In this document: positions 17,675 through 26,273 of the stretch, piece by piece
How positions within the stretch are numbered: the stretch's first letter is position 1
How the letters are laid out: each line of letters opens with the position of its first letter
DNA from: Pseudothioclava sp033100795
GTDB lineage: Bacteria; Pseudomonadota; Alphaproteobacteria; Rhodobacterales; Rhodobacteraceae
Assembly: GCF_033100795.1 (NCBI RefSeq)
Contig: NZ_JAWLVI010000001.1
Span: 124,001-188,000, forward strand
Direction: 5' to 3'
Length of the DNA: 64,000 nt
Position numbers and translations under genes: made by a program
The notes under the pieces: model-generated
Database searches by the model: none
What the model was told of the DNA's origin: nothing
What the model saw: the letters and a program-made list of their open reading frames with translations, nothing else

Positions 17675-19042
17675 TTACGGCACGATCTTGCCGGGGTTCA
17701 GGATGCCTTTCGGGTCGAGCGCGGCCTTGATTGCGCCCATCACCTGCCAGCCTGCGCCGTGCTCGGCCTCCATATAACCGCGCTTGCCCATGCCGACGCC
17801 GTGCTCGCCGGTAATGGTTCCCCCCATCGCCAACGCGCGTTTCGCCATCCGGCCCGCCACCTCTTTCGCGCGGGTCAGTTCATCGGCGTCCTCTCGGTCG
17901 AGCAGGAGGATCGCGTGGAAATTCCCGTCGCCCACATGGCCAAGGATCGGTCCCATCAGGCCCGCTTCGGCAATATCGGCGCGCGTTTCCGCCACCGCCT
18001 CGGCCAGACGCGAGATCGGCACGCAAATATCCGTCACCAGTCCCATACAGCCCGGCCGCGCCGCCAGACAGGCGGGATAGGCGCCGTGGCGCATCTTCCA
18101 CAGGCGGTTGCGCTCTTCGGTGCTGGTGGACCAGGCGAAATCCGCGCCTCCCATATCCTCGACCACCGCGCCAAAGCGCTCGGCGTCTTCCTTGGCCGAG
18201 GCGTCCGAGCCGTGGAATTCAACCATCAAATGCGGCTTTTCGGGCAAAGTGGTGCCGTTGGCGGCGTTGAAGACGCGCGCGACCTGTTCGTCGACAAACT
18301 CGATCCGCGCCATCGGAATGCCCATCTGGATCGTCATCTGCACGGTCTCGACCGCCGCCTCGAAACTGTCAAAGGCGCAAACCGCCGAAGACACCGCCTC
18401 GGGTTGACCATGCAGACGCAGCGTGAGTTCGGTAATCACCCCCAGCGTGCCCTCGGACCCCAGCATCAGCGCTGTCAGATCATAGCCCGCCGAGGATTTC
18501 GCCGCTCGGCTTCCAGTGCGAATGATCGTGCCATCGGCCAGCACCACCTCAAGCGCGGCCACATTGTCGCGCATCGAGCCATAGCGCACCGTCGTCGTGC
18601 CCGACGCCCGCGTCGCGGCCATCCCGCCAAGGGATGCATTCGCGCCCGGATCAACCGGAAAGAACAGCCCCGTCGCGCGCAGATCGGTGTTCAGTTCTTC
18701 GCGCGTCAGGCCGGGCTGGATCACGACCAGCATATCCTCGGGGCGGGTTTCGAGGATCTTGTTCATCCGGCCCGTATCAAGGCTGATCCCGCCTTTCACC
18801 GCCAGCGCGTGGCCCTCAAGCGAGCTGGCCGCGCCCCAGGGCGTGACCGGAATGTTATGGGCGTGGCAGATCTTCAAAATCTCGGACACTTCTGCCGTGG
18901 TTTCGGGCCATGCCACCGCATCGGGCAGGGTGACGGGAAACCATGTCTCGTTTTGCCCGTGCAGCGTCCGTTCGGCCTCGGAACGGGAAAAGCGGGATCC
19001 CAGCAATGCCTCAAGGGCGGCGAACGCGACGTCAATGCTCAT
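17675..19042 (-). CDS. FAD-linked oxidase, D-lactate dehydrogenase (cytochrome)/GlcD type
   Basis: A 455-aa flavoprotein with an N-terminal FAD-binding PCMH domain. VTPWGAASSLEGHA near residue 67 and PGANASLGGMAATRASG near 135 lie in it. The C-terminal oxidase domain has GHVGDGNFHAILL and ITGEHGVGMGK, both typical of the D-lactate/glycolate oxidase family. It probably oxidises D-lactate or a related 2-hydroxy acid and passes electrons to the respiratory chain. The full length in one chain without glcE/glcF neighbours favours the D-lactate type. The start has a clear GGAGGA upstream. It is divergent from the phosphotransacetylase gene. Confidence 0.85.
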   Translation of the reverse strand: MSIDVAFAALEALLGSRFSRSEAERTLHGQNETWFPVTLPDAVAWPETTAEVSEILKICHAHNIPVTPWGAASSLEGHALAVKGGISLDTGRMNKILETRPEDMLVVIQPGLTREELNTDLRATGLFFPVDPGANASLGGMAATRASGTTTVRYGSMRDNVAALEVVLADGTIIRTGSRAAKSSAGYDLTALMLGSEGTLGVITELTLRLHGQPEAVSSAVCAFDSFEAAVETVQMTIQMGIPMARIEFVDEQVARVFNAANGTTLPEKPHLMVEFHGSDASAKEDAERFGAVVEDMGGADFAWSTSTEERNRLWKMRHGAYPACLAARPGCMGLVTDICVPISRLAEAVAETRADIAEAGLMGPILGHVGDGNFHAILLLDREDADELTRAKEVAGRMAKRALAMGGTITGEHGVGMGKRGYMEAEHGAGWQVMGAIKAALDPKGILNPGKIVP

Positions 19043-19207
19043 GCTATCCTCCGAATGTCTGTAGGATTTCTAGGCCTTTGATGCGAAAACGGAAAGAGGC
19101 CGCGAAAAACATCTTTCATTTGTCGTGGGTCAAGGAGGCGGTCATTATCTGGTCGTAAACGGGCGGCAGAACAGGCCGCAAAAGCGCGCGAACCCAAGGA
19201 GTGAACG

Positions 19208-20590
19208 ATGATACTTGAGAACCGGATGTGGGAGGAGCTACAGCCGGGTATGAAGGCCGAGCTGAAACGGCTGTGCACGGCGGATGATTTTTACGTCTTC
19301 GCGGCCGCCTCGGGCAATTACAACCCCGTCCATCTTGAGGAGGAAGACGGGGATGGCGATGGCCAGAAAGAGGCCTATGCGCCGGGGATGTTTGTCGCCT
19401 CGCTGATCACGGCGGTGCTGGGGAATGTGCTGCCGGGGCCGGGGACGCTCTATCGTTCGCAAACGCTTGAGTTCGTGCAGCGCGCCAATGCGGGCGAAGA
19501 GCTGTGTGCCCGCGTCGAGGTGCTGGAAAAGCTGGTCGGTGGCATCGTGCGGATGAAGACCGAGGTTGTGCGCTGTTCGGACGAGGCGCTGATCGTGACC
19601 GGCGAGGCCGAGGTGATCGCGCCCTCGAAACACATGCGGTTTGACGCGCTGGAGGCTCCGGGGCTGATTTCGCAGCGGCACCGCCATTTCAGCATTTTGC
19701 TGGAGCGCGCGCAGGCGTTGCCCGCACTGGCAACCGCCGTTGTCTGCCCCGAAAAGGCCCATGCGCTGGAGGGGGCGCTGATTTCGGCGGAACACGGTAT
19801 CATCAAGCCCTTGCTGATCGGCGACCCCGCGCTGATTGCGGCCTCGGCCGAGGAGATCGGCAAAGACCTGTCGGAGTATGAAATCCTGCCTGCGTTGACG
19901 CATCGCGATGCGGCGCGGCTGGCGGTGCAATTGGTGCATGAGGGCCGCGCGGAATGCATCATGAAGGGGCATCTGCACACTGACGACCTGCTCAAACCGA
20001 TGCTGGACAAACAGACCGGCCTGCGCGTCGGGCGGCGCTTTACCCATGTGTTCGTGATGGATGTGCCGGGCGTCGCGCATCCGATGATCGTGACCGATGC
20101 GGCCATCAACATCGCCCCCGATCTGGAGACCAAGGTCGACATCGTGCAAAACGCGATTGATGTGGCGATCTCGATCGGGATTGCCGAGCCGAAGGTCGGG
20201 GTTCTGTCGGCGGTTGAAACGGTCAACCCCGCGATCCCGTCCTCGCTGGATGCCGCGCTTTTGTCGAAAATGGCCGAGCGCGGGCAGATCAAGGGCGGGT
20301 TTGTCGATGGGCCGCTCGCGATGGATAACGCGGTCGATATTGCGGCGGCGCGCACCAAGGGGCTGCGTAGCGCGGTTGCGGGCCATGCCGAGGTGCTGGT
20401 CGCGCCGGGCATCGACGCGGCCAATATGCTGGCCAAGCAGCTTGCCTATATCAGCCACGCGGAAGGCGCGGGGCTGGTTCTGGGCGCGCGGGTGCCGGTG
20501 ATCCTGAACTCGCGTTCTGACAGCTCGATGGCGCGGCTTGCGTCGGCGGCTGTGGCCTCGATCCACCAGAACCGCTGCCGGAGGGGCTGA
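19208..20590 (+). CDS. MaoC-like hydratase / phosphate acyltransferase fusion
   Basis: A 460-aa two-domain protein. Residues about 1-145 resemble a MaoC/hot-dog (R)-enoyl-CoA hydratase domain (YNPVHLEEED, YAPGMFVASLI). Residues about 160-455 are a PTA/PTB phosphate acetyl- or butyryltransferase domain (MKGHLHTDDLLKP, HVFVMDVPG, GFVDGPLAMDNA). AAGGAG lies 7 nt upstream. The stop overlaps ackA as TGATG, so the pair would turn acyl-CoA to acyl-phosphate and then to the acid plus ATP. Annotated relatives are called bifunctional enoyl-CoA hydratase/phosphate acetyltransferase. Whether the hydratase half is active is not evident. Confidence 0.88.
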   Translation: MILENRMWEELQPGMKAELKRLCTADDFYVFAAASGNYNPVHLEEEDGDGDGQKEAYAPGMFVASLITAVLGNVLPGPGTLYRSQTLEFVQRANAGEELCARVEVLEKLVGGIVRMKTEVVRCSDEALIVTGEAEVIAPSKHMRFDALEAPGLISQRHRHFSILLERAQALPALATAVVCPEKAHALEGALISAEHGIIKPLLIGDPALIAASAEEIGKDLSEYEILPALTHRDAARLAVQLVHEGRAECIMKGHLHTDDLLKPMLDKQTGLRVGRRFTHVFVMDVPGVAHPMIVTDAAINIAPDLETKVDIVQNAIDVAISIGIAEPKVGVLSAVETVNPAIPSSLDAALLSKMAERGQIKGGFVDGPLAMDNAVDIAAARTKGLRSAVAGHAEVLVAPGIDAANMLAKQLAYISHAEGAGLVLGARVPVILNSRSDSSMARLASAAVASIHQNRCRRG

Positions 20591-21753
20591 TGCGTGCGAT
20601 CCTGACGCTGAATGCGGGCTCGTCCTCGCTGAAACTGGGTCTGTTCTCCGAGGATCTGGAGACGCTGGCGATGGGCCATGTGGACCGGATCGGCGGGGCA
20701 GGCGGGTTGAAGCTGACCGACGGGGCGGGGGGCGCTTTGCCGGTGCCCGAGGCTGGCCCCGAGGGGTTCGCGACCAACGCGGCCGCGCTGCAAACGGCGC
20801 TGACGGCCTTTCGCGGCGCGTTTCCCGCGCTTGAGGTTGTCGCAGTCGGGCACCGTGTCGTGCATGGCGGCATCCATCATGCCGCGCCCGAGCGCGTGAC
20901 CGAAACCCTGATGGCGGAACTTGCGCAGCTTGCGCCCTTCGCGCCCTTGCACCAGCCGCATAATTTGGCGGGTGTTCGCGCCGCGCTGGAGGCGTTTCCG
21001 CAGGCGCCGCAGATCGCCTGTTTTGATACAGCTTTCCACCGTAACCACCCGTTTGTGAACGATAGTTTTGCGCTTCCGCGGCGGTTCTACGAAAAGGGCG
21101 TGCGCCGCTACGGCTTTCACGGGCTGAGCTATGATTACATCTCGGGCGAGCTGGCTGCGTGCGAACCCGCGCTTCATGCGGGCCGCGTTGTGGTCGCGCA
21201 TCTGGGATCGGGCGCGTCGATGTGCGGACTGAAGGGCGGGCAGTCGATAGCCTCGACGATGGGGTTTTCGGCGCTGGACGGGCTGCCTATGGGGACGCGC
21301 TCGGGGCAGATCGACCCCGGTGTTCTGCTCTATCTGATGGATCAGGAGGGCATGAGCAGCGCGCAGATTTCTGACCTTCTGTATAAGGACAGCGGGCTGA
21401 AGGGCATGTCGGGGATTTCCAATGACATGCGCGAGCTGGAGGCGTCAAACGACCCTCATGCGCAAGAAGCAATCGACTATTTCACCTTCCGCATCCGGCG
21501 CGAATTGGGCGGTCTGGCGGCGGCTTTGGGTGGGATTGATGCGCTCGTTTTCTGTGGCGGTATCGGTGAGAACTCGGCCCATATCCGCGCGCGCGTTTGC
21601 GAGGGGATGGAGTGGCTGGGTATCACGCTGGATGCAGGGGCCAACGCCGCTAACGCGCGCGAAATCGCGCATGGTCCCGTGCGGGTGCTGACCATCCCGA
21701 CGAATGAGGAAATCGTGATTGCGCGTGCCGCGCGTGGGGTGCTGCGCGGCTAG
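20590..21753 (+). CDS. ackA: acetate kinase
   Basis: Catalyses acetyl-phosphate plus ADP to acetate plus ATP, and the reverse. The 387-aa protein has the ASKHA start LTLNAGSSSLKLG, HRVVHGG near residue 92, the GFHGLSY loop near 178, GLPMGTRSGQIDPG near 235 and GGIGENS near 320. It is slightly shorter than the ~400-aa norm but complete. TGATG coupling to the upstream phosphotransacetylase fusion supports a joint Pta-AckA pathway. Confidence 0.94.
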   Translation: MRAILTLNAGSSSLKLGLFSEDLETLAMGHVDRIGGAGGLKLTDGAGGALPVPEAGPEGFATNAAALQTALTAFRGAFPALEVVAVGHRVVHGGIHHAAPERVTETLMAELAQLAPFAPLHQPHNLAGVRAALEAFPQAPQIACFDTAFHRNHPFVNDSFALPRRFYEKGVRRYGFHGLSYDYISGELAACEPALHAGRVVVAHLGSGASMCGLKGGQSIASTMGFSALDGLPMGTRSGQIDPGVLLYLMDQEGMSSAQISDLLYKDSGLKGMSGISNDMRELEASNDPHAQEAIDYFTFRIRRELGGLAAALGGIDALVFCGGIGENSAHIRARVCEGMEWLGITLDAGANAANAREIAHGPVRVLTIPTNEEIVIARAARGVLRG

Positions 21754-21859
21754 GCTTCGCTTTCGGTTCACAATCTGCCGCGCCCGAGGCTTGCCTCGCT
21801 CGCGATGTTGTGCGAGGCATTTCCCCTCGCAAGGGTGCCTTGCCGAAACGGGGGATGCG

Positions 21860-22537
21860 ATGAACGAACCGGCTTTCACCGAACGCTTGCTGGCCGCGCT
21901 GGAAATGGGCGGGCCTGCGATGTGGGCGATTGCGCTTTTGTCGGTGCTGACGCTGGCGCTGATCCTGTGGAAGGTGATCGACCTTCTGGCGGCGGGCGCC
22001 TGGTCGGGGGGCAGGCATACGCAAGCGGCGATTGAGGCGTGGTCGGCGGGCGATATTGCCGCCGCCGAGGCCGAGCTTGCGGGCCGCCAAAGCCTGCGCG
22101 CGCAACTGGCGCGTGCCGCGATTGCGGCCCTACGAGACACCGGACTTAGCCGCGCGGCCGCCGAGGCCGAGACCGCCCGCGTGGCGCGTGCGCTTCTGGC
22201 ACGCGGACGGGCGGGCTTGCGCGGGCTGGAACTCGCAGTGACAATCGGGCCGCTCCTTGGGCTTCTGGGAACTGTTACAGGCATGATTGCGGCGTTTCAG
22301 GCGCTCCAAGTCGCGGGCAATCACGCTGACCCCGCGACCCTTGCCGGTGGCATCTGGGAGGCGCTTTTGACCACCGCCGCAGGCATGGCCGTAGCGATCC
22401 CCGCGCAGGTCGCGCTGACCTGGTTCGAAGCGGTCGTGGACCGTCTGCGTCACGATATGGAGGATGCGGCAACACGGATTTTCGCCCGCGCGCCCACCTT
22501 GCAGGAGGCGCGGTCTGCTCGGGCCGCGGCCGAGTAA
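21860..22537 (+). CDS. exbB: ExbB/TolQ-type proton channel subunit
   Basis: A 225-aa MotA/TolQ/ExbB-family inner-membrane protein with three membrane segments (about residues 18-40, 120-140, 160-185). The conserved stretch IGPLLGLLGTVTGMIAAF lies in the second helix. With ExbD it forms the proton-driven motor that energises TonB. ATG 21860 is preferred because GGGGGA lies just upstream; the upstream open frame is unrelated. The stop overlaps the first exbD as TAATG. ExbB rather than TolQ is called because tonB, not tolA/tolB/pal, is downstream. Confidence 0.88.
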   Translation: MNEPAFTERLLAALEMGGPAMWAIALLSVLTLALILWKVIDLLAAGAWSGGRHTQAAIEAWSAGDIAAAEAELAGRQSLRAQLARAAIAALRDTGLSRAAAEAETARVARALLARGRAGLRGLELAVTIGPLLGLLGTVTGMIAAFQALQVAGNHADPATLAGGIWEALLTTAAGMAVAIPAQVALTWFEAVVDRLRHDMEDAATRIFARAPTLQEARSARAAAE

Positions 22538-22917
22538 TGTTCTCCTTCGGCGAAGCGCGCCCTGCGCGTCGCCCCTCGCTCACGCCGATGATCGACGTGG
22601 TGTTTCTGCTGTTGGTGTTTTTCATGCTGGCGTCGCGCTTTGGTGGCGAAAGCGTGATCGAGATCGGTCTGGCAACGGGCGCAGGCGGTGGCGACTGGCA
22701 GGGGGCGCCGCGATTGCTGTCGGTTGGGGCAGAGGTGCTGCGCCTGAATGGCACCGATGTCGCGCTGGCCGACGTGGCCCTGCGTATGGCGCCCCTGATG
22801 CCCGAGGCGAGCGCGCCGATTATCCTGCGCTCTGATGGCGCCGATTTGCAGCGCCTTCTGGATGTGATGGAGGCCTTGCGCGCGGGCGGGTTTTCGAACC
22901 TCGTGCTGGTGGAATAG
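22537..22917 (+). CDS. exbD: ExbD/TolR family protein, copy 1
   Basis: A 126-aa bitopic membrane protein with a short cytoplasmic N-terminus and one membrane helix. PMIDVVFLLLVFFMLA contains the conserved proton-carrying Asp. A periplasmic domain follows. It overlaps exbB by one base (TAATG) and precedes a second exbD after 3 nt. Confidence 0.9.
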   Translation: MFSFGEARPARRPSLTPMIDVVFLLLVFFMLASRFGGESVIEIGLATGAGGGDWQGAPRLLSVGAEVLRLNGTDVALADVALRMAPLMPEASAPIILRSDGADLQRLLDVMEALRAGGFSNLVLVE

Positions 22918-22920
22918 CCG

Positions 22921-23319
22921 ATGCGTTTCCCCGATCCGCCCCGAAAACGCCCTGCCGAGCAGCTTTTGCCGATGATCAACGTCGTGTTTTTGCTGCTGAT
23001 TTTCTTTCTGATCGCGGCGAAACTTGCAGGGCCGGAGCCATTCCCGATCACGCCCCCCGAAGCCGCGGGAGAGCGCCCCGAGGATTTGCCCGAGGGCGTG
23101 TTCTTCCTTGGTGCGGATGGGCAGATGGCCTATGGCGCGGCGCGGGATGAGGCAGCGCTCTCTGTGTTGGCCGAGGATCGGCGCGCCTGTGCCCCCGATT
23201 GCGCAGCGCTGGTCTTGCGCGCGGATGGCGGGGTTTCGGGGGCGGCACTGGCTGCGCTTTTGCCGCGTCTGGCCGAGGCAGGTGTCGCCCGTGTCAGCCT
23301 GCTGAGCCGCGCCAGATGA
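22921..23319 (+). CDS. exbD: ExbD/TolR family protein, copy 2
   Basis: A 132-aa homologue of the preceding protein with a different helix (PMINVVFLLLIFFLIA). The channel Asp of copy 1 is replaced by Asn here (MINVV against MIDVV), so this copy may not carry protons itself. The periplasmic part includes two cysteines (CAPDC). The stop overlaps the tonB start as ATGA. A heteromeric ExbD pair with only one charged helix is a reasonable inference. Confidence 0.88.
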   Translation: MRFPDPPRKRPAEQLLPMINVVFLLLIFFLIAAKLAGPEPFPITPPEAAGERPEDLPEGVFFLGADGQMAYGAARDEAALSVLAEDRRACAPDCAALVLRADGGVSGAALAALLPRLAEAGVARVSLLSRAR

Positions 23320-24089
23320 GCGGCAAGCCCACATATGCGCTGGCGGTCGCGGCGGCCTTCGGGCTGCATCTGGCGGGCTTTGCCCTGTGGGGTGGTGCGG
23401 AAACTGGCGGTGCCGAAGCGGCAGGTGCGGGCGGCGCGGATCTGGTGACGCTGGCGGCTAGCTCGGCCTCGGTTGCGGCGCTTGTGGCCGAGTGGGAGCG
23501 CCCGCCCGAGGTGGTTCAGGCGCCGGACACCCCAGAGCTTGCACCGCCAGAAGATACCCCCGTGACGGATGCCGCGCCGGATACCCGCCCGCAGATGAAA
23601 CCGCCGCCGGCCCCTTCGGCTGTGGCCCAGCCGATGGCGCTGCCCAAGCCCTCGGAACCCGCAAAACCGCAGCCACCGAAGGCGGCTGTGAAGCCCGCCA
23701 AGCCCTCGGTTGCGGCACAAAAACAGGTGGCCAAAGGGCAGGGCGGCGCGCAAGCGTCCGGCACGAAGGGGGCTGCGCAGGCGGGCACCTCGAAAGCGCA
23801 GGCCAAGGCTTTGTGGGCCGAATGGGGCGCGCAGATCCGCAGCCGGATCGAGCGTAAGAAACGCTACCCCACGGGGGCGGGCGGCGCACAGGGCAAGGTC
23901 ACGGTGCAATTGCGCGTGGCACGCTCGGGCGCGCTGCAATCGGTGGGGGTTGCCCGCTCGTCGGGGAGCGCCGCGCTTGACCGCGCCGCTGTGCAGGCGG
24001 TCAAGGCGGCGGGCAAGTTCCCCTCCGCCCCCAAGGCGCTGACCGAGGCTGCCTATACGTTCAACCTTTCGATCAGTTTCAAGCGCTGA
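23316..24089 (+). CDS. tonB: TonB family energy transducer
   Basis: A 257-aa protein with an N-terminal membrane anchor (about residues 6-27) and a long Pro/Lys/Ala-rich periplasmic spacer (about 80-165). A C-terminal TonB domain follows (YPTGAGGAQGKVTVQLRV, then the LDRAAVQAVKAA helix). It transmits ExbBD motion to TonB-dependent outer-membrane receptors. ATG 23316 overlaps exbD copy 2. No receptor gene or clear Fur box is seen nearby, so the cargo is unknown. Confidence 0.88.
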   Translation: MSGKPTYALAVAAAFGLHLAGFALWGGAETGGAEAAGAGGADLVTLAASSASVAALVAEWERPPEVVQAPDTPELAPPEDTPVTDAAPDTRPQMKPPPAPSAVAQPMALPKPSEPAKPQPPKAAVKPAKPSVAAQKQVAKGQGGAQASGTKGAAQAGTSKAQAKALWAEWGAQIRSRIERKKRYPTGAGGAQGKVTVQLRVARSGALQSVGVARSSGSAALDRAAVQAVKAAGKFPSAPKALTEAAYTFNLSISFKR

Positions 24090-24150
24090 CCCTTGCGCCC
24101 GTGCGGGGCATGTAGGATGGTCGGGCGTCCAGCCAGCCTCGGGTGCCCGA

Positions 24151-25320
24151 ATGCCGATCAAGAACCGCTTTTCCGAACTGCTGCCCGAGATCGTCGCATG
24201 GCGGCATGATTTCCACGCCCACCCCGAACTTCTGTATGAGGTGCATCGGACCGCCGGGCGGGTGGCCACGCTACTGCACGAATTTGGTTGCGACGAGGTG
24301 GTCGAGGGGATCGGCGAGACCGGCGTTGTCGCGCTGATCCGGGGCCGCAGCGATACGAAGGGCCGCGTGATCGGGCTGCGGGCTGATATGGACGCGCTGC
24401 CGATCGAAGAGCAGACCGATCTGGCCTATCGCTCGACCGTGCCGGGCAAGATGCACGCCTGCGGCCATGACGGGCATACCTCGATGTTGCTAGGCGCTGC
24501 GAAATACCTGTGCGAGACGCGCAATTTCGACGGCACGGCGGTCGTGGTGTTCCAGCCCGCCGAAGAGGGCGGCGGCGGCGCGCGGGCGATGGTGCGCGAC
24601 GGGCTGATGGAGCGCTTCGGCATCCAAGAGATCTACGGGCTGCACAATATGCCGGGGATTCCTGTGGGCAGTTTTGGCATCCGCAAGGGCGCGATCATGG
24701 CGGCGGCGGACCAGTTCGACATCGAGGTGCACGGTAAGGGCGGGCACGCCGCCATGCCGCAGCATTGCGTCGATCCGGTGGTGGTGGCGGCGCATATCGT
24801 GCTGGCGCTGCAAACCATCGTGAGCCGCAATGCCGACCCGCTTAAATCGGCGGTGGTGTCTGTCTGCACGGTCAAAACCTCGTCCGAGGCGCATAACGTG
24901 ATCCCCGCGCGGGTCTTGCTGCGCGGCACGGCGCGCACGATGGACGCGGAGCTTCAGGCGCAGATCGAGGCGCGCGTGACCGAAGTGGCCGAGGCAACAG
25001 CCCATGTTTACGGCGCCCATGCCGAGGTGACCTATCGGCGCGGTTATCCGGTGACGGTGAATGATGCGGGTGCGGTGGATCACGCGCTTGCCGTGGCCGA
25101 GGCGGTCTCGGGCGGGCGCGTCGATCCCGACACAGCACCCCTGATGGGGGCCGAGGATTTCTCGTTTATGCTGAACGAACGCCCCGGTGCCTATATTTTC
25201 CTGGGCAATGGCGACACGGCGGCGCTGCATCACCCCGCCTATGTGTTCGACGATCACGCCATTCCTTACGGCGCAAGCTGGCTTGCGGGGATGGTCGAGG
25301 CGCGGATGCCGGCCGCGTAA
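24151..25320 (+). CDS. M20 family amidohydrolase (hippurate hydrolase-like)
   Basis: A 389-aa dinuclear metal amidohydrolase of the M20D group. Metal-site motifs include HACGHDGHTSML near residue 105, EEGGGGA near 138 and GLHNMPG near 160. HGKGGHAAMPQ near 195 marks the dimerisation domain. The C-terminal GAEDFSFML is typical. It probably releases an amino acid from an N-acyl or amide conjugate; hippurate, N-acetyl-amino acids and IAA conjugates are family substrates. Convergent with the usp gene 21 nt away. Confidence 0.87.
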   Translation: MPIKNRFSELLPEIVAWRHDFHAHPELLYEVHRTAGRVATLLHEFGCDEVVEGIGETGVVALIRGRSDTKGRVIGLRADMDALPIEEQTDLAYRSTVPGKMHACGHDGHTSMLLGAAKYLCETRNFDGTAVVVFQPAEEGGGGARAMVRDGLMERFGIQEIYGLHNMPGIPVGSFGIRKGAIMAAADQFDIEVHGKGGHAAMPQHCVDPVVVAAHIVLALQTIVSRNADPLKSAVVSVCTVKTSSEAHNVIPARVLLRGTARTMDAELQAQIEARVTEVAEATAHVYGAHAEVTYRRGYPVTVNDAGAVDHALAVAEAVSGGRVDPDTAPLMGAEDFSFMLNERPGAYIFLGNGDTAALHHPAYVFDDHAIPYGASWLAGMVEARMPAA

Positions 25321-25341
25321 CCGGCCTCCGCGACGTCTGTC

Positions 25342-25749
25342 TTAGCGCATCACCATCACGGCGCAGGGCGCGTGGCGCACGACGCGCGCGGCGGTCGAGC
25401 CGATCAGGTAATCGCCGATCCCCGGACGGTGCGAGGCGATGACGATGCAATCGCATCCGGCCTCACGCGCGTATTCGATGATCTCATGCGCGGACTGGCC
25501 CTGACGGATCACGCTGACGCCGTCCTCGAACTCGGCGGCGTGCTTTTCCAGATCGGCGGAAATCGCGCGTTTGAGCTCGCTGTGATAGCCCTCGGGCATA
25601 TAGGTCATCGCGAAGCCCGGCACCTCATCCATGACGTGCAGCAGCGTTACACGCGCATCAGGCGCGGCCAAAGCGCGCGCGATATTCAGCGCGGCATCGG
25701 GGTTATGGTCCTCGTCAAGGGCGAGGGGGACAAGAATATTCGAATACAT
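25342..25749 (-). CDS. universal stress protein, UspA family
   Basis: A 135-aa single-domain Usp protein. It begins MYSNILVPLALDE, with the conserved Asp of the ATP site, and ends with the G-x2-G-x(n)-G-S/T nucleotide motif (GIGDYLIGSTAARVV) and RHAPCAVMV. This pattern belongs to the ATP-binding branch. GGAGCC lies upstream of the chosen ATG; a longer open frame to 26034 crosses the neighbouring gene antisense and is rejected. Confidence 0.92.
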   Translation of the reverse strand: MYSNILVPLALDEDHNPDAALNIARALAAPDARVTLLHVMDEVPGFAMTYMPEGYHSELKRAISADLEKHAAEFEDGVSVIRQGQSAHEIIEYAREAGCDCIVIASHRPGIGDYLIGSTAARVVRHAPCAVMVMR

Positions 25750-25811
25750 CGGATGGCTCCTTTCGTTATCTGAATAGTCCTGCAAGCGGCCCTCGTGCGC
25801 CTTGATGCAAG

Positions 25812-26273
25812 TCAGGTCGCCGCGCGATTTATCCATTTTAGCAAAGGCACTTGCAGCGCCAATGCGGTGATCAGAAAGAGGGGCGTGAGCAGGAGGTCGA
25901 AAAACAGCGCGCCAAAGGGTTCTCCGGCCAGCCAGGTTGCCCCGACATCGGCGGCAAAAGCGCCCGCAGTTCGGTCCGCCGCCCAATACCAGCCGCCTGC
26001 AAAGACCAGAAGCACTATCAGGCGGATCGGCCACGGCCCTGACAAAGCGTAAAGAACCGCCATCGGCAGGGCAAAGGGCAGGGCGGCACGGGTGACGACC
26101 GCCAGCACGCTTAGCGCGGAATGTGCGTGTGCCGGATCAAGCGCCTGCGGCTGTCCCATCAAAGCGGCGCCAAAGCCCGTCAGGACATGCAGCCAGAGCG
26201 AGACGATCAGGATAAGGGTCGCCATCAGGGCCGCGAGCACCGCAAGGATCAGCCGCCGCGTCCCGATCTGCAT
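25812..26273 (-). CDS. hypothetical four-helix membrane protein coupled to moaA
   Basis: A 153-aa protein with about four hydrophobic segments (residues 8-30, 55-75, 80-98, 120-142) and no motif I recognise. Its ATG overlaps the moaA stop as TGATG, so it is very probably translated from the moaA message. A role linked to molybdenum cofactor is possible from coupling alone. Confidence 0.75.
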   Translation of the reverse strand: MQIGTRRLILAVLAALMATLILIVSLWLHVLTGFGAALMGQPQALDPAHAHSALSVLAVVTRAALPFALPMAVLYALSGPWPIRLIVLLVFAGGWYWAADRTAGAFAADVGATWLAGEPFGALFFDLLLTPLFLITALALQVPLLKWINRAAT

